From assembly GCA_958510825.1 (NCBI GenBank), contig OY294048.1:24287283-24351282 (forward strand): a DNA stretch of 64,000 nucleotides, given 5' to 3'. The notes beneath the pieces were generated by a model. That model did not search any database. It was not told the origin of the DNA and saw only the letters and a program-made list of their open reading frames with translations. This DNA comes from Brachypterus glaber. Taxonomy: Eukaryota > Arthropoda > Insecta > Coleoptera > Kateretidae. Position 1 is the stretch's first letter, and each line of letters opens with the position of its first letter. The position numbers and the translations under genes are program-made. This document shows positions 61,868-64,000 of this stretch, in pieces.

Positions 61868-63500
61868 AATGTAAGTGGAATTCCGGTGACTATTTTAAAG
61901 TTTTGTATATTGAAAATCTGTGAACCCTTGAGTTTCATTGTGAACAATTCTTGCACGCACGGTATCTTTACCGATAAATTAAAAACAGCATTAGTAAAAC
62001 CTATCTATAAAAAAGGTGATCCCACCCTTGTAGAAAATTATAGACCTTTTAGTTTGCTGTCCGGTTTTTCCAAGGTATTTTAAACAACAATGGCAAACAG
62101 AATTGTGGACTTCTTTCTAAAAAATAAACTTTTTAGTGACTGCCAACATGGCTACATAAAAAAAATCTATCAATACTTCAGTGCACGCTCTTACCCACGA
62201 AATCCTCACAGGCTTTGACAAGTTAAGAATATATAATAGGGACTTTCTTAGATTTATCAAAAGCCTATGAAACCATAGATCCTGACATTCTACTTGAAAA
62301 TCTCTGGAGGTATGGAGTGAGGGGAGCCGCACTGGAGTGGATAAAATCCTTCGTAAAAAACAGAACCCAAAGTCACCAAAGACAATCTTGATTTTACCTC
62401 AGAACCGGTGGAAATTCCCAGAGGTATCGCACAGGGCAGCGTAATAGGCCCAGTTCTGTTTGCCATATATGTAAATGACATTGTATCTGCGATAGGTGCT
62501 GGAACTTTAATTAATTTTGCAGATGACACAAATTCGATAATTAGAACCAACAGTCTTGAAGATTTAATGCGTAAACATGATCACACAGTAAAAAAGTTAC
62601 TAGATTGGTTTTTAAAAAATAAGCTGGTACTAAACAAAGATAAAACTAAAATTGTATTCTTTAAAACATCTCGGTCTAACTTCATCATACCTGCAGAAGT
62701 ACCTGTCGCCGATGCAATGATCAAACCGACAAAAAACACCAAATTTTTAGGACTTCACCTAGACGAAAATCTAAGTTGGAATACCCAGCTTGAAGACATA
62801 GGCAATAAGTTAAGTAGGGCTATGTTAACCTGGATATTTTAAAAATAGTGTATTGCTCTAATTTTCAGCCGTTACTTAGGTAAAGGTATAATTTTTTGGG
62901 GAAGGGGTACGGGCGTGGGAGACTTGTTTGTAATTCAAAAACGAACCCTTAGGACTATGCTCGGCCTAAAAGCCACAGATTCATACAGGGGGCTGTTTAG
63001 GGTAAATAACATCCTAACATTAACAGTTCTCTACATATATGAACTCTTAATATTCATGTTTAAAAATAGTCACCTATTCAGAAGCATGAGTACAACTAGT
63101 ACATGTAATCTCAACTACAACGTGCCACTGCATAGGCTTGTTACGTTCGAGAAAGGTTGCTTTTACTCTTCGATTTCGGTATTTAATAAACTTCCAGTAA
63201 GTATTAAAGCTACAAAAAACCTTAAAGCTTTTAAGCGATTAGTGTTTTCATTACTTGTAGATCTAGAACCATATCAGTTAACGGATTACTTTGAATAATG
63301 TTTTTTTATCTTCACTTATAACTTTGTATACTGTTTAAAATTTTATTACTAAGTATTTACTTACATTTTTAACTATTTATTAACTATTTTAATTTTTTGT
63401 ATTTTGTTTTTTTATATTGACGAATTTCATATTAAAAGTCGTTTATTTGTATATATGTATGTAATACTCAACTTTAATTCGTGAAATAAATAAATATTAT
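61868..63500 (+). pseudogene. Decayed LINE RT and 3' end (family V)
   Basis: RT blocks in several frames: 'TALVKPIYKKGDPTLVENYR' (61985-62045), a degenerate middle with 'DLSKAYE'-like relic near 62260, 'IPRGIAQGSVIGPVLFAIYV' and the catalytic 'NFADDTNSII' (62408-62842), 'LGLHLDENLSWNTQL', then a C-terminal frame 62915-63298 ('IQKRTLRTMLGLKATDSYRG', 'SISVFNKLPVSIK'). The tail is GAAATAAATAAA then ATT repeats near 63481. 5'-truncated within the RT. At least three frameshifts or stops. Confidence 0.75.
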
Positions 63501-64000
63501 TATTATTTTTTTTTATTATTATATAAAAAAGTAATGTATGAATACATAAGAAGTAATATTTATTTATAACGTATTTAATATTTATACAAGCATTAATGCT
63601 TGTTATAATTAATGTACGCAAAAAAAAGATAAAGGCATTATTGTGTCTCAAACTTCTTGTATCTTATTTTTTATGAAAATCTTTGTAGACTTATTGAAAA
63701 CGTACCGCTGCAGCGCGTTGTTTCATATATATTTATTGCAAGACACAATCATGCGTGTTATCGGTGAATTTTGAGAGCAATTTGTACGTTTTAAAGGAAA
63801 TATAATTAACTCTAGATTTCTTAGGTTAAGTTCTGATTTTTTGTAAAACATTTGGGCAAACATAGTTCCATTATTTTATAAAGTGCAAACAAGTCGGTCA
63901 ACGTTCTACGGTTACTTAATGACATTATATTATATCTGCCATAAATTTCAGTATAATTGCTCTCAGTTAATAATATTGCTTTTGAAAGCAAGAAATCTCA
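63501..64000. other. AT-rich intergenic sequence, no gene seen
   Basis: A/T homopolymer-rich sequence up to the window end. No recognisable element, RNA gene or ORF; the minus-strand ORF at 63651-63427 is low in complexity. Confidence 0.5.

Overview
The window is a stretch of an arthropod, almost certainly insect, nuclear genome made almost wholly of transposable elements, most of them broken and many nested. The lineage is inferred from the elements: a gypsy-group errantivirus with an env gene, a Jockey-type LINE with a CCHC-finger ORF1, a LOA/I-type LINE with a DUF4780-like ORF1, Penelope-like elements (PLEs) with GIY-YIG endonucleases, a BEL/Pao pol, a DIRS remnant and a glycoprotein of the chuvirus-like type that insect retroelements have captured. 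I see no convincing host protein gene, rRNA, CRISPR array or bacterial operon. Two runs of exactly 200 N are assembly gaps.

Layout. 1-2371: intact 5' part of a Jockey-like LINE on the minus strand, with a tRNA-like sequence upstream. 3155-6003: an LTR element read on the minus strand in the unusual order pol end, LTR, PBS, gag, with the LTR split by a gap and a 1.3 kb inverted repeat. 6384-7601: a Penelope-like insertion with a 13-bp target duplication. 7615-9990: AT-rich DNA with a protease relic and MITEs. 10128-13482: a decayed LINE ending in about 76 copies of a hexanucleotide. 13960-15243: a DIRS relic.

15248-34363: a complete errantivirus provirus (327-bp LTRs, 4-bp target duplication ATCT). 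A LOA/I-type LINE (19363-25083, minus) lies in its pol and a copia element (27638-31967, minus, 5-bp target duplication GTTTA) lies in its env. Between RNase H and integrase its pol carries a recognisable ADP-ribose-binding macro domain of the OARD1/TARG1 type, followed by a second, weaker region with the same pattern. 34390-35215: a roughly 125-bp satellite.

36351-56553: a large inverted repeat with arms of 7.6 and 8.1 kb. From the outside inward each arm holds a LINE RT, a Penelope-like element with inverted pLTRs and hammerhead-like motifs, a second Penelope GIY-YIG ORF, a (TATCC)n array, a retroviral-type protease and a chuvirus-like envelope glycoprotein. The spacer holds a BEL/Pao pol (minus) and a LINE RT/RNase H fragment. 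Private mutations, including a 421-bp LINE insertion with its target duplication in the right arm only, show that the arms have evolved separately. 57700-63500: a nearly complete LINE with a PHD-finger ORF1 and another decayed LINE.

The genes form no pathway. They are layers of insertions, and the exact target duplications give part of their order: DIRS, then errantivirus, then copia and LOA inside it; and the inverted duplication before the small LINE in its right arm.
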